64,000 nucleotides of DNA. It comes from Varroa destructor. Its lineage: Eukaryota > Arthropoda > Arachnida > Mesostigmata > Varroidae. The notes beneath the pieces were generated by a model. The model did no database searches, was not told the origin of the DNA, and saw only the letters and a program-made list of their open reading frames with translations. Below, piece after piece: positions 28,591 to 42,000 of this stretch (the first letter of the stretch is position 1; each line of letters opens with the position of its first letter). The position numbers and the translations under genes are program-made. The stretch spans positions 18,141,126 to 18,205,125 of the forward strand of contig NW_019211455.1 of assembly GCF_002443255.2 (NCBI RefSeq), given 5' to 3'.

Positions 28591-31500
28591 GTTGTCGGTT
28601 ACTAACCCTATTAGGTCAAAACGGAAAAAGTGTTTTCGTTGAAAAAAATTGCATTCGTGCTACACTATCGTAGGTTGGAGATTATTGCGAAATACAAAGG
28701 ACGGCATTGGCGTACTTACTTATATATAGTCGAAGGATTTTCAGCGAAACGAAAAAACCTTGTGAGGCATATTTTAAGCAATTAGAGGCTCACAACCAGT
28801 TGGTTGATATGTGCTGTCACCGTACATTGTTTTGATGAAATCGAATTTTCGAGCCTTCCTAATTTTGCCTAGAGCTCTCTATCGACAATGAGTCAAGGGT
28901 GGGCTATTATAGTATCAGGACATGGCGAATTTTTTTTCACTACGATTGATTTCAATTAGTAGTAGTAGTGATTAGACATTTTGTCGTCTTAATTGAACAA
29001 GGAAAAGCAAGAGCTTGCGCAGATAACCCAACAACAATGTACACTGACACCAAAGCAACAAAAAATAGTATTTTTACCTAATAATCCATGAATAGATGAA
29101 GGTATCTTTGAAACTAGATAAAGGCTTCGAGAAACAGAGTTTAGAAAAATGTGTAAGATTTCACTAGAGGCGCGGTTCACCCTCAGCTATTAGTCGTATA
29201 CGTCCGCTGTAATACAACGTTATAAACCTATACAAGCACTTAAGCCAAAAAATTCAAAACAGAAGCAGAATATGATAACTATGTTTAACGTTACGTATAT
29301 AGTGACTTCTCCTGCTGATTGATTTTCGTATTTTTACATAAGATAATTATAATGCAACAATGCAATAATGCAAATTACACTACTATGAACTGTAGCTAAA
29401 ATAGCCCGCGTTATGGAGCATAACAAGATCCAAACAAAAACACTGTTCCTTAATTTTTTATGATCGCGATTTTTTCCCGCTTTTTTAGCCACGGAGATTA
29501 ATTCTAGAACACGAAAATGGTTGGCGAGACCCATTCTATGAAGGACACGGTAGCCGATAGGGCGGGCGAATACCAGTACACCGATAACGCAAACTACTGA
29601 ATTCAGCGATATGCACCTTATCAACTTTGTCCGAAACATTTTTAAAACGTTTTCTTATTTTCTTTTTTTTTTCTTGTTGATTCTAATAAGTGTTTCATAA
29701 GCTGCTGAAACCGCACCATCTTCTCGACAATTGTATATACAGAGCACATCATATTTTATCATGCTTATCTATCTAAGAGTGACGCAGTGCGAAGACTGCA
29801 GACTGAAAGCTCCATCTATAGCTAGTCACGATCGAGAACTACGTAAAAACAACAACAAATTAATATTATTGAATTATAGCATGTGTATCAGTGTAATGTT
29901 TATTAAAGTAAAAATAATAAAATGATCTAATGTTCATATTCAGCTATGTATGTTTGTTTTTATTTTTGTTAGATGTGTCCGCCCTCACTCATACACTTGT
30001 TTCATTCGTAGATTAATTGCCAACGGCCATGCCAAAGATAGAAGCTACAAATCCAGTAGAAATATACACGAAACTGACTGAAATAGAATCAGCAAACCAT
30101 ATCATGAATGTGTTCGTCTGACAATATTTCATACGAAAGACGCCATTTAATAAGCAAAAATCATATTACGACCTGACGAAAAGGTTAGTTCTGGGCCGCG
30201 TGAGATCTTCTTTGCAAACATAGTCAAAACTGAGCCTCTAAGTAATAAGAATTTAGCAAGCGAGTTTTGCCATGTTCTGCGGAACAGGTTCCGATATGTA
30301 ATTCAACACAAAAAGAAAAAATTCGAACTTTTTGTATTTAGCGTAAACATTTTACTGTAAATCCATTTCTGCATCTATCCGCCAATAGCAATACTTTGCA
30401 CAACTGAAAGCATTCCTTTGCCATAGTATTTGTGAGTGTAAGATAATATAGGTATTTTTATAACATCTTTATTCACACATCCTATATATCGAAGGCAATC
30501 GAATCTAACGGGCTCTGAAACTGAATACCTCTTGAACCGCTAGCAGGTGAAATTCAATTACTCAGTTTTCCTAAGATCTAGTAAGTGAAAACCGGTCGAG
30601 CTTACTTCAGAAGAAACGAATTCGTAGAGAAAAATCATTTATCAGCTCCAAGAGCCAATGTTTGGTATTTAAGTGTTTGCTCCTCGAAGACCAAAGAGCT
30701 GCGGAAATTCATCGAGAATTAATGAAGACATTTGACTGGGAGTCCTTAGGTGGAAGCGCAGTTTGTGAATGGTGCAGACATTTCAACGACGAAGATTAAA
30801 GTGTTGAAAGCCAGCAAAGAGGTGACCAGATGTCGAGATCCGAGGGACAGGAATGTATTGCTGCAATCGAAAAGGCTCTATACGAAAGCAGAGCTCTACG
30901 TCTAAGAATTTTTCGGCCGAACCGATAAGCTGACATGGAACGTATTACAGAAATATAACTCATTTACTAATTGCTCCTCCGTGAATATATTTTAGGCGCG
31001 TAGTGTATTTCATGTGTAATTTGTGGAACCTTAATCGACAAAAGAATCCACCTTGCGCATACGGTCCCCATAGACGAGGCATATTCAAACGCGACTAGCG
31101 GCCGATGAGAAATCAGGTGAGAAAATGGCGTCCCCTTGAAAAAACTAAGATCGGTGGCAATGCCGGGTAGATTCAAATGTAACGTGACGTAAGTACCTGC
31201 GATCGATATCAGAAGCGTCTGTTGAAAATAAAGCAATGAATATATTTCAAGTTCATGAAGACACTCACGGACCGTTGGCACGCAATCGAAGATACGCAGC
31301 CCGGTAACTTGACGACAACGCCAGACCTTATTTCTACGTTTCAATTACTTCCTGGGTTGAGAAAGTATAAACAGAAAATTGACATATCGAAACGCGAATT
31401 GTAGGCTGTTTAGAACACTGGCACAAACGTGTAAAAAATAAAGCTAGGTACCTCTAACACACATTAAAAGGTTACCCGTCTTGCCCAGCAAGTTTAAGAG

Positions 31501-34500
31501 CTATTCAGTCAGAAGGTGCGCCACATTCGTCTGTGACATCTTAATGGATTTCTCTGGATCTAGCGTGTCAACCCGTACCACGCAGTTTATCTACAGATCA
31601 GTTCTGTTGGCCCAGTATCTCCCATATTTCTCCTTCTCTTTTCTATACATTAACAGGCGGTCAGTCCTGTTGTTCATGGTCTACTCAGGTAACGAGTCAA
31701 CGTTTAAATAATACTAGTATTAGAATGCCTTTTAATATACTAATTGTTGTAGTATCTTTACTACTTATCATATAAGCATATACTACTACATAAAAAAAAA
31801 CTTTACCTTTTTGAACTAAATGTTCTGCTTATTTATTCTTAACGTAATGAGTGATCTAATTCACATGTATAGGTAATAAACAGTTTCTGAAGCGAACGAT
31901 GAACTCTGCAGCGTTTCGAAAAATTGACAGTTCTAACGAAAGTCTAATATGACCTTCTATGAATGAGATGAGCTCGCTAAGTTCTCACATATACAGTAGG
32001 AAATATTTTGTTAGCTATGTTATAAAGGCATGCTGTGTATAGCAGGACCTTACCGAAAGTTGTATATAGCTTAGAAAAGCTACGCTTGTAAGATTTTCTA
32101 ACGTAGATAAAATTTTACCACCTGTCATAGGTATTGAAACTAGCCTTGTGCGCTTCAGAGTGATGGAACCAACTTCACATCTGCTCTCCATAGACAAAAT
32201 AAAAGATGTTATCGAGATTTTGCGTATGGTGATACTGGAAAAATATTCGGCTGATCTACCAGTAAATTAACCCTAAGCATGCCGAACGAATCAGGTTCTC
32301 ACGCTTCTTCTCGGTAAACGCCACCGCTCTTGAGATGGAACTTGGAACGTTGTTGTCCTGAATATCTACGGGTTATGGTAACGAAAAAAGGGAAAACGAT
32401 CTATACGTTAGTGCACTGAGATAGCTAAGATGCGTTGAAGCACGACAAGCTTGTAAACTCCCTAGTTCGATTCGTGGAAAACTTTGGACTATCTTGGTGA
32501 CATCTGAAGACATTCGGATCTCAAAAGCTATGTCGCGAGACATTATGCGAGTGGGTGCTAACCTTCTGAGAAACGGCATGATACCGTATGCTACTACAAA
32601 ACAAAGCCAAAATGAATACAATAAAAACATAGTACAGCGCTAACGTTCTTAGCACAAGTCATCAGAAGGCTGACCATCGACCAGCGCGTGGCAAACACAA
32701 GTTAGCTGCTATGCCTGGAACGTAGCATCAAGTGCAGGATCTGCAAGCATAAGCACTGTTTCCTATTTTTTGTGGTCTCCAAACCTCTAAACAAGAACAG
32801 TAAACAAAGTTATTATATATATAAACGGTCATTTAATGAGGACCTAGTACTGAAAAAAAACATACTCTGTAAGTGATTAGTGTTTATTTGATGCAACTTC
32901 TCATTTATAGAATGCTTCGTAATTCGTTGTTAGATCTGAGGCACATATAACAGTAAGATATAAAAAAGGATAATATTATGAATAATAATAATGAGCCTTC
33001 TAAGGTAATATAAACGGAACGTAAAAATGTATCGAATCACTTACTGCATGGTAACGTACACGTATCAAGACACAATTGCCACCAATTGTTGCTGCGGATT
33101 AACGACGTGCACTGAACTGCAAGGCATAATCAATTGGTGACGTACTCACCCCTATATAATTAATGTGTCTTATCTCACGTTCTATTCCATCATTGCCTAC
33201 TTACGTAAACACTGGACGTTTCCGGCACGATCAGATGGAAATGATTTCCTGGCCAGTTACTTGCCACGACTAAAAACATCGCACGTCGGCGTCTTAAAAA
33301 GATGCTTGAGTGCGTAGAGCTTCGATATGCACTGGCACGCATCGACCCCTCGATCCATAATGCAGCGTTCCACGCACTCATCGGCATGCAGTTGCCGATC
33401 TGAGTATGCTGATATCTGCGTAAGTCTCGAATAGTTAGTGCACGCGGACTCGTATGGAAGGGGCAGCGAAGATGAACCCGTCTGAGGAAAGATGGAAGAC
33501 AGTTACTGTATTCATTTGTCATTTGGTTGTAAAAGAATAATAGGCAACTGGACAAAGTAGCTACTGATAGCGACAGAAGAATGAAATTAGTTCGGCTCAT
33601 GAGGCCACACGGCGCCGTAACAATTTTTGGTATAGGCCTAAAAGCTGGACTTTCAAGCGAGAACGGAACTATAAAGTTAACCGAGATATGGCGATGCGGT
33701 ACTGTTCAGCAGCTCGAAAACGCATAGTAGGTCTGGTCAACGCTCCTGTTGTATTAGGCCCATGTAAAATTCCTGCGACAAAGCGTCGTTCCTTTAGCTT
33801 CAGTATGTTCGCAGAAAAACTTGTCCTCAAATCTGAAGCGGGAAAGCCGCTTCAATCAAAATCAGTACCAGCTAGAATAAATAACCGTCAACATCTAAAT
33901 GTAGATTAAGACAATACACAAATGTGCGAATTTCTTCAGAGGTCTAACATTGAGTGATAGACTTGATAACATAACGAACGAAAGGCTCCAGAACGGCTTT
34001 AAAGAGGAGTCATCACGAGGACCAATTAGTAATATGTATAAAAATGGTATTAAAAATAACTGTGACTTCCTTGATACAAGAGCTCTGCGCGAACGTACAA
34101 TACACCTAAGGAGCTGGACACTTCACAAAAGAATGGTCGGATTTACTAGCCACTCGATAGATATCAAAGATCCAGCAAATGTTGTCGGTATATCGAGTGA
34201 ATGCGGGCTTCCATCTGTAAAGCCGATCGATCAGAATGCTTTATCATTAAAATTCGCCTTGTTGGTCAAGCATGCTATTTTAATACATAGAGCAAACTGA
34301 TTTGTATGTTATCGTCAATGCGTGTATTTGCTGGGTTGTCTAACTGTTCTTTTTTTTTTTTAATAATATCGTCTACGTAAAATTCAGTACGCTTTTTTTT
34401 ATCTAAATTTTTAACTAGACGAGTGGCAACTTCGCAATAATTTTTAAGGGAAGATGTAAACAAGAAGTGTCTCGCACGTCTGTGTCAGTTAACAAGTGTA

Positions 34501-35906
34501 CTTGCATAGTGCAAGATATAGTGCTATGATAGTGGAAGTATATTGCCGTTAAACAGCTTTGAGGGAAAATTGAGGTGCTTGATCTCCTAGATTTTTATAA
34601 TGGCACAAAGATACCGGTTGAAAGTTTTAGCATAGTCCGAAAGCAGCCCGCTAAGTCGCGAGGTTTTATTTGCCAAACAGCTCAAACTATAGTAACAGAT
34701 GTAGATGTGCGCTAGTATGTACGTGTACTGTCCCTGTGATGGTGCAGAGGTAGCGTGTTTGTCTTTTAGGCTCTTTCTGAGTTCAAAATCTAGTGGCGGC
34801 TCACAATTTGCTTTCTGCTGAGGCGGCCAGTCGTCTAAAATAATTGTACAAGACGTAAAACTCAACTTTATTTTATGTGAAGTTGTGCCCAAGTCATTTT
34901 AAAGGAGAAATAGAACATACGCGTCATGGCACAGGGGTGACGGCCACATGGGGTCTTCGGAAATGAAGTCGCATGAGTAAACGATTTGTTCTCTAGAGTA
35001 GGAGAATCGTAGGAGAGTCTTCGTTTCCTCAAGGTATGCACTGATTATACGTTACTGTTTCAGGCGATATGTGAAAAACGTGAAAGTCAATAGATAACTC
35101 CACTATCTGACACAACTGAAAAATTTCTAATTCCTAACTGACTAAAGCTTGCAATAAAGCATATATACCATTTGTATCAAATATTGGGGTTTGAGTACCT
35201 GATTTTTGCCAGATGCAGCAAACAACAGTATGTTCCCGTGTTACAATAGTTGCGCCTTTCCATCTCCTCGCAGTCGATACAGAGTTGACGGAGGCTGGAA
35301 AACCGACACCCGTCATCCGTGTTTGAAGATGATGTACCTGTCTTGCGAATAAAGTATTGCGGTAACGGTTAGATGTCAGTCACACTTCACCTAATTGCTG
35401 TCCCTCGTTGGAGTAGAGAGTCTTTTGTACAGTGGTTGACATTAACACGCTAAAAGTTCAATTCAGCAAGAATTTATACCAGATTACCTACTTCGCTGAT
35501 AATCTTTTATGCTTCAATCTTTGCGTCTACTATATGAATCGTACTTGTCCCGGATATCGGAGGTAAAGCATGACGTCATTAAACACCTGAGGAACGTAAA
35601 TACAAGAAGACACTGGCCGACGCACGCCATGCTAGTCGAATATCGTAACAATCAATAGGTCAGATGCCGTTCAACACAGCGCATTTAAAGCAAGACATGG
35701 ACAGTGGAAATTAGTCCTAATCCTGCACAATTGATTTTTCTTTTTTTTACTTATGCGCACACCCAGACACGCTGCACTAGTCTTTTAATTTCTCGTGCTT
35801 CACGCTAGATCAAAGTAAAGTGCAATACAATTTACCACTGTTTAACAAAAAAAAACAAGAGGGAACCTATTATCTTTAATAGCAGACGCCAAACGTACAT
35901 CGACAC
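28591..35906. other. Intergenic region between GIPC and the DEG/ENaC gene
   Basis: Apart from the mariner relic at 30621 I see no gene. Open frames near 33190-33600 and 33950-34300 are of lengths expected by chance at this base composition. GIPC polyadenylation was not located with confidence (an AATAAA lies at 29916, 1.3 kb beyond the stop). Confidence 0.5.
30621..30925 (+). mobile_element. Mariner transposase N-terminal relic (DNA-binding part)
   Basis: One frame reads FKCLLLEDQRAAEIHRELMK, then WESLGGSAVCEWCRHFNDED, stop, SVESQQRGDQMSRSE. This is the order and spacing of the paired helix-turn-helix region of mariner transposases (family: AAE.h..l...fg....s...V..W..rF..G..s.eD..RsGRP.ts). 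The catalytic half is not found downstream on this strand, so this is a truncated copy, independent of the relic at 9404-10274. Confidence 0.7.
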
Positions 35907-36053
35907 TCACGAAAGTTTAGGAAATACTCCTTTCACCGTGCGGATCACCATCATCATTTGATATACCATGAGGTGCAGAATGTCGTACACCGAGAGACCC
36001 AACCAAATTCCGAGATATCCTCCAAATATGGCCAAAGCAGAGCTTCCAGTTAA
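35907..36053 (-). CDS. DEG/ENaC exon with transmembrane helix 2 and C-terminus
   Basis: A strong acceptor (ttctttacccccag) starts a phase-0 exon: LTGSSALAIFGGYLGIWLG, then LSVYDILHLMVYQMMMVIRT and a short basic tail to TGA (48 codons). FGGYLG.WLGLS is the hallmark re-entrant GAS/G-x-S selectivity filter preceding the second half of TM2. The final codons overlap a consensus donor (TTTC|GTGAGT at 35911/35910), so the reading frame may instead splice on to a further exon to the left. The stop is therefore provisional. Confidence 0.75.
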   Translation of the reverse strand, partial: LTGSSALAIFGGYLGIWLGLSVYDILHLMVYQMMMVIRTVKGVFPKLS

Positions 36054-39000
36054 CTGGGGGTAAAGAACACAGAATATGCACGTGGCAGATCGGCAAGATA
36101 ATCTTCACATTCACAGATCGTGAACTGGTAAATATTGGGGACACAGTGCCCCGTACAAGATAAGCACATGCACGCACATGAAATTGGCAGGAATGGAAAA
36201 ACAGGCGTTGACATGTTCGACAATTAGTAAATATAAATGGAAACCGAAGACAATCTTATTCGTAATCTCTGCATACTTGGTGAATATAAACCAACCTTCG
36301 GTACTCCGTGTCATTATCATGACCGCTGTATCCCTATGTAGTCTGGTATGAGACTTCTCTACAACAGCAGGCGCCGTGAGAAGCCAAAAAGACTTCAATG
36401 CAACAGTATGGAAAGCCCTGTGGCTGGAAAATCTAACTACTAAAGATCGTATTTAAGCAGTTCCCACAAATTATATTGTCAACTCGTTTACTTACCACTT
36501 TTTGATATACATAGAATGGACAAAACAGAATAAGAAACAGTACAATGGATAAGAAAACAGTTATAAGCAAAAACATTTCGTGACTATACAATAGGTCAAT
36601 AGGCCCGTAGACATTTCTTACACGGTCCTTTTGTTTCTTGGACCTGTCACATCTAGGCAAAAAATTTCATTATTATAAAGATTGCTTGGGTATTCTTCTT
36701 ATTAATGAGGTCTAGTACACATATAGTGCAGCATAATGTAAATATAATAAGTAGAATTCAATAATAAGATAATTGTTTATTCCCACTCGCAGGCTGGACG
36801 ACATCGACTTGGGTAATCCTTACTATAGCGAGTTTTGCTGAGGGTCTGCACGCACATGGCTAAAATGTACACGGTGTCATAAAACACACATTCAGTAAAC
36901 AGAAACAAAAGCTTCATTCAATTTAAGAAAAAATATGTTAAGGCAATTAAAGTTGAACATCACCAGAAGACGAGACTTAAGACAAGTGGTGCCCGTTATA
37001 ACGGTCTTGAGGTAATACTACTCATATTATTGATGACGCAGAGCCTTCAGTGAGAGGCTGAATATTAACATCGCTTAGATTATCACTAGTGCATGCATTT
37101 AAAAGAACATACACAAATAAGGGCTGAAGGACTAATGTGTTCGTCCATCTGTAATGATTGCGTTACCAGTAACTCGATCATCTCAAACGTTTTCATTGAG
37201 CTTATTTCGAAACGGATAGAATTGCGGCGTACAATTGCGCGAGTGATCTCCCTCTGGTGTTCAAAACTGCAAAGCCGAAACGTACAATAATTAGTCTGAG
37301 GATTCCTCAAAAATGGATACACGAAAAAGCAAGCGCCTTTTGTCTAAATGATTATAGTTGAGATACAACTTCTAATAGTTCAAAATTTGTTACGGTACTG
37401 ATCGTTAAAATATTGAAACTTAGTCGCTATCGGTACTTCACCTGTGCAGTGACGAGTAGCGTCGCTTATGCACGGCATTCGCCCGCTCTCACTTATGACC
37501 AATGAAGTGCACAAGACCGTATCAGGCGCGTAAACCAAATGTTTACTAACAGTATCTTTTTAGCTTTCTCAGTAGAACGTAAAGTGAATTGAAAGGTACT
37601 CGACATCCACCTGAAGTCATCACGACTCGCTCTAGTAACCGATTATCCTCCCAGTCACCACTTTGATGTTATTCCATTATTTCAAGGAGAAACCTCAATT
37701 TTCTTTATTCTGTCACTTAATCGGGTAGTCAGAAGAATTGAAGAAGTTATCATTTTTTCAGCTATTTTTCAATATACAACTAGTGCTAGAAATAGCGACC
37801 CTCAGTTATAACAAGCGCTTAACAGCCATAACGAAGTCATGGTATATATATTTTAAAGATAGTGGACATTTGACAGACTATCCCCGTAATTAGATTTACC
37901 GAATAAGTTTTAGGCAATAAATCTAACTAATTTAGCTCGTTCTAGGTATACGCTGCTGTGCACCTAAGCAAGTGAAGAGTCACCCTGAATCGGATTTTTT
38001 AAAATATTTGTTAGGGAGTGGTTAAGCTTGCTATATAGGCTGGAAATACACAATATCTACGAAAACATGGCTGTTACCTTTCTTTGTTGATACTGAAAAT
38101 GTGTCATCCACTTAGGTTTACTGTCACTACATATCGACTACCTTTTTGGTTGATTAAGATATTCAATTGCATGCAAAAATGGAACAGTCTAGATTTCTAC
38201 AACTAAAGTTTTTTTTGCATTTTTGTACTTCTACAAACATGTTGATGGTGCCAACTCAAAACGAAAGGCTCTAGCTTTACGCATACGCCCTATAGATATG
38301 AAGAGAGTCTTAATTATTTAATTACTACTATCCAGTTTCAGTCAATTGAATCGAATCGATCGGGTGTCAGTGGAAAGACCAGATTCTGCCAACTATATTT
38401 CTATATATTTCAACCGAGAATCTATATACAAACTGTTGTTCGTTCAAAGACAGAAGAGTATCATGCCGTGATATTAAGTTATATTTAACAAATAAATTAA
38501 TGACTTTCTTTATTCACATAGTTATAATAACAACATATATTAGAAACTCGAAAGAACAGTACTTATTTGTGCAGTAATTTTTTTGCCTGAGATTTAGGTG
38601 AGAATGTGCATACAGGAGGGTGTTACATCGCTTTATCACAGAATGACCCTTTTAATAACCTCTTCGAAAAATGTCATAATAACTAAATGTAATTATAATT
38701 ACTGACCGTTTGCGACATATACGCCGAATATAGAGGATATTGATCATATTGTACGCAACTCGTGTCGTACGGCGGTGGAAGCAGCCGTGTCACTATCATT
38801 TCCGTGCTAAACTCGTAATTTCCCTTTGAACAAAGAATCATTGAATGCACCTCTCCCACGTTGATCACATCGACGCAATGGAAGCCCAGCGTTACCTCGA
38901 ACTCATGAAGCACAATCTGTTGGTCGAGACGCCATTGAATGCTCATCGAGAACTCTGTCGAATAAATAAGTTCGAACTAATAATAAACAATGCTTAATTT

Positions 39001-42000
39001 TCGTTTTATTTGCGCACGGAAAGGCTGATGCAACCATATGCGCAAACTGTTTTAATGAAAGAAAATGATATAGAATCATTTCGACGAAATATTTGAGTCA
39101 ATATTCTATGTTAATCAAAGTTGTATCAGCTTGGTTTTCTCGATGGTTTAGCCTTTGAATGGCCATTACTTTGGCGTATCTTTTGAGCAAGGTATTGACC
39201 CTACTTTTGTTAGGGCTCGTGCGTTTGTTGATTTACCGAATAATGTAGGATATTCATGATACGAATTCATCTCGTTATTATCTTTCCAGTTTAACGTGTA
39301 GCACATGTACTTCAACAGCCTCGAATAGGACTGTGAAATTTGACTGAAAAACAAACGGGTACGACTTATATTTACATAAAACGTACGACGGCTTTAATCT
39401 TATGGTAGAAAAAGTCTGTCACCGAAATTACCAGAGCTTCCACAGAAACTACTAGGAACAGTATTGTCTCATTTGTAGGTAGACAGCCTATCCGTGCGTT
39501 TGCTTAATGACCAATGCTTTGGTTCAAAACTGTAAACAGGAATATATCAGGAGGATCTGCATATTTGATCTGTTACATCACATCGATTTACGAAGGTATA
39601 AAGATCTAGTAGTTCGGTTTGCACACACAAATGCTGACAAAGGAGAATAATTTGGATCAATGAAATGAAGTGTATGAGTTGACCGTAGTTAAACGGCGGA
39701 AGAAATTAGGTAAGTCTTCAATGAAGTTATTTCGATAGAGAGCATTCGAACGAGAGCGAAAGTCAGCCTAAATCGGATTTAGCTAATGCCAGCAACGAAC
39801 CTGCCTTCATACACAAAACGGTAGTAATAAAGCGACGGGCCTTCAAATGTTGTTTGCAGGATCCCCGTATGGTTAACCGCGATGTCACCAAGGCTGCCCT
39901 CCGTGTTAAGCAACTGGCGAAGCTCTGGAATCTACGCTCAAAAAACGATAATATGTAGAAGTTAGACCCAAGTAAATCTTCCGTTCCAGCATCAAGCATT
40001 AGTTTTTAATTTTACGGAAACAGTCGACTCCATAGTGTATTGAATTGAATTTTTATTTCGTGAAAGAAAGCTGAAATTGTTTAAATAGATGCAATTTTCA
40101 TTACAAGTGAGAAGATATGTTTTCTGGTCAAAGGTCGTACCACCAGTACATCACTAAAGTTGCCAAATCTCTTGTATTTGCAATTTGAAATTTAAACTTT
40201 AGTACTCCAATTCTATTATAATATTGCCCCTTTTCTACCAAAACTTTGGATCAGTATTTTTTTACTATTTCTCGTTATCTTATTTTTAAATTTCGTGCAG
40301 GGCCACCAACAGTGTTAGTTAATACATACAAATCTTTTCACAAACTGAACACTCTATTGGTTGCGAACGCTGTTAGAAAGATAGGGAAAGACGAATATAA
40401 TATTCCTTATTATAAGTCATTTCACTTCCCAACCTACAAATTTACTAGGCATTATTCTTTCGTAGTTGGGTCCTAATAAAACCTCATTACCCCCGGCCTC
40501 AGTGTGCGTTACTGTACGTATTTGTTTAATTACGTTCCTGATCATAGTGCTGAGCACATCGCGCGATTCATATTCTCGGGGGTTGAACTTTTTTTCAAAT
40601 CACATACCTGCACGACATTATTAAAGTCAACACGGCTGCCGATGCATTTTACGACGGTATATGATTTTCCTTCGCTACGATTTGTTTTGGGCACGTTAAC
40701 CGTCGTTTGGCTTCGATCTGTGCTGCACCAGTTAGGATAGGCATTAGTTCAGTGCGCAAATGTCGCACTTGACATGATTAAACTGAATATTATTTGTAGT
40801 AACAACAATTTTTGTCATTGGAACAGTTATTATTCATCAAAACAATATAAACGGACCACTTATCAATCATCTACATGCAAATGACAACATGGCATGATAG
40901 CGTTGCATAATCGATACTTATAGAATATTCGCGTAGTGTACGAGCAAAGCGCGGAGAACATTTTCGTCACCGAACGAGCGATACATGTGTGCGAACGGTG
41001 GCGGATCACCTAGCAATGATGTTGCAAACGTTGCTTATAAGGAACGAGATATATATCGACTCTTATGCCACTGTCAAAAACAGCTACCGCGATAGATTCG
41101 TGTGTATGTTGTACTATTTACAATAATAATATTGAGACTTCTTTTAGTAAATAATTCAAGTTTCCTGCCTCAGTTATCACACAGCTTATTGGCTGTACGA
41201 CAAAGTTCGCCTGAAATATAATCTCGAAACACAAAATTATCTGTTTCTAAGGCAAATCTGTGATAAGAACCCTGAGCAATGGTAACCAAACGGCCGGTAG
41301 CGGACAACGTAAGAGTATATTACAATAAATCGTTACAATATTAGTTCTTACCAAATAAAAAAAGACCCGACTATTAAACGGATGTTGTTATTAAACCTTG
41401 TCTTTTGATTTAAAATAGATTTCAAAAGTGTGTGCATTTTGTGTAAAGAAAGCTAAACTTTAAGAGGAAATAAAGTGAAACAGTTTTCGTTCAGTAACTT
41501 CGCCAACTTCGCACGGCTTTGAAGCATTCAAATGCCAGAGCGGTCATTGAAGCGGCCTTGTTATACTCAACAAACATCTTTAGAGGTAACTATTGTACAT
41601 ATAAGTCATTCTCTCATGCAACGAAGTGGACCATCAGCTCTTCATACGATCGCTGTGTGGTGCCCATCCCTTCTTTTATTCACAGCACGCAGCCTTCGTA
41701 ACACCGACGTGCTCTATTAGATTCTCTATGTGCGTACTACTTCATTAACGATTTGTGCCCACCAAACGCAGTCTACTAGGCAGCTAACCTTTGAAGGGTG
41801 TACTAGCATTTTCTGAAGGGCAAATTGCAATTAGCAGGAGTGTTATATATGAACATTTGCGTTATGAGCTTCTTGCGGCCATGTAAGCTGCCTGAATAAA
41901 CAACAATGCTTTACTATTTGAGTTTACCGTGGACTTTTTTTTCACTTAGAGATTAATTGACTATGGGTCAGGGAGCGCTTCTGAGACAGCTCATAAAAAG

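Noticed and set aside
33190..33600. 136-codon minus-strand open frame with a hydrophobic start
   Set aside because: Looks like a possible signal-anchor protein but has no family motif, and another frame on the plus strand reads equally well; not supported.
33950..34300. 116-codon plus-strand open frame
   Set aside because: No recognisable motif, no splice context, and several open frames of this length are expected by chance in 64 kb at this composition.
37450..37560. Cysteine-containing minus-strand frame as the missing DEG/ENaC cysteine-rich exon
   Set aside because: Cysteine spacing does not match the C...C...C.C pattern, and no convincing splice sites frame it.
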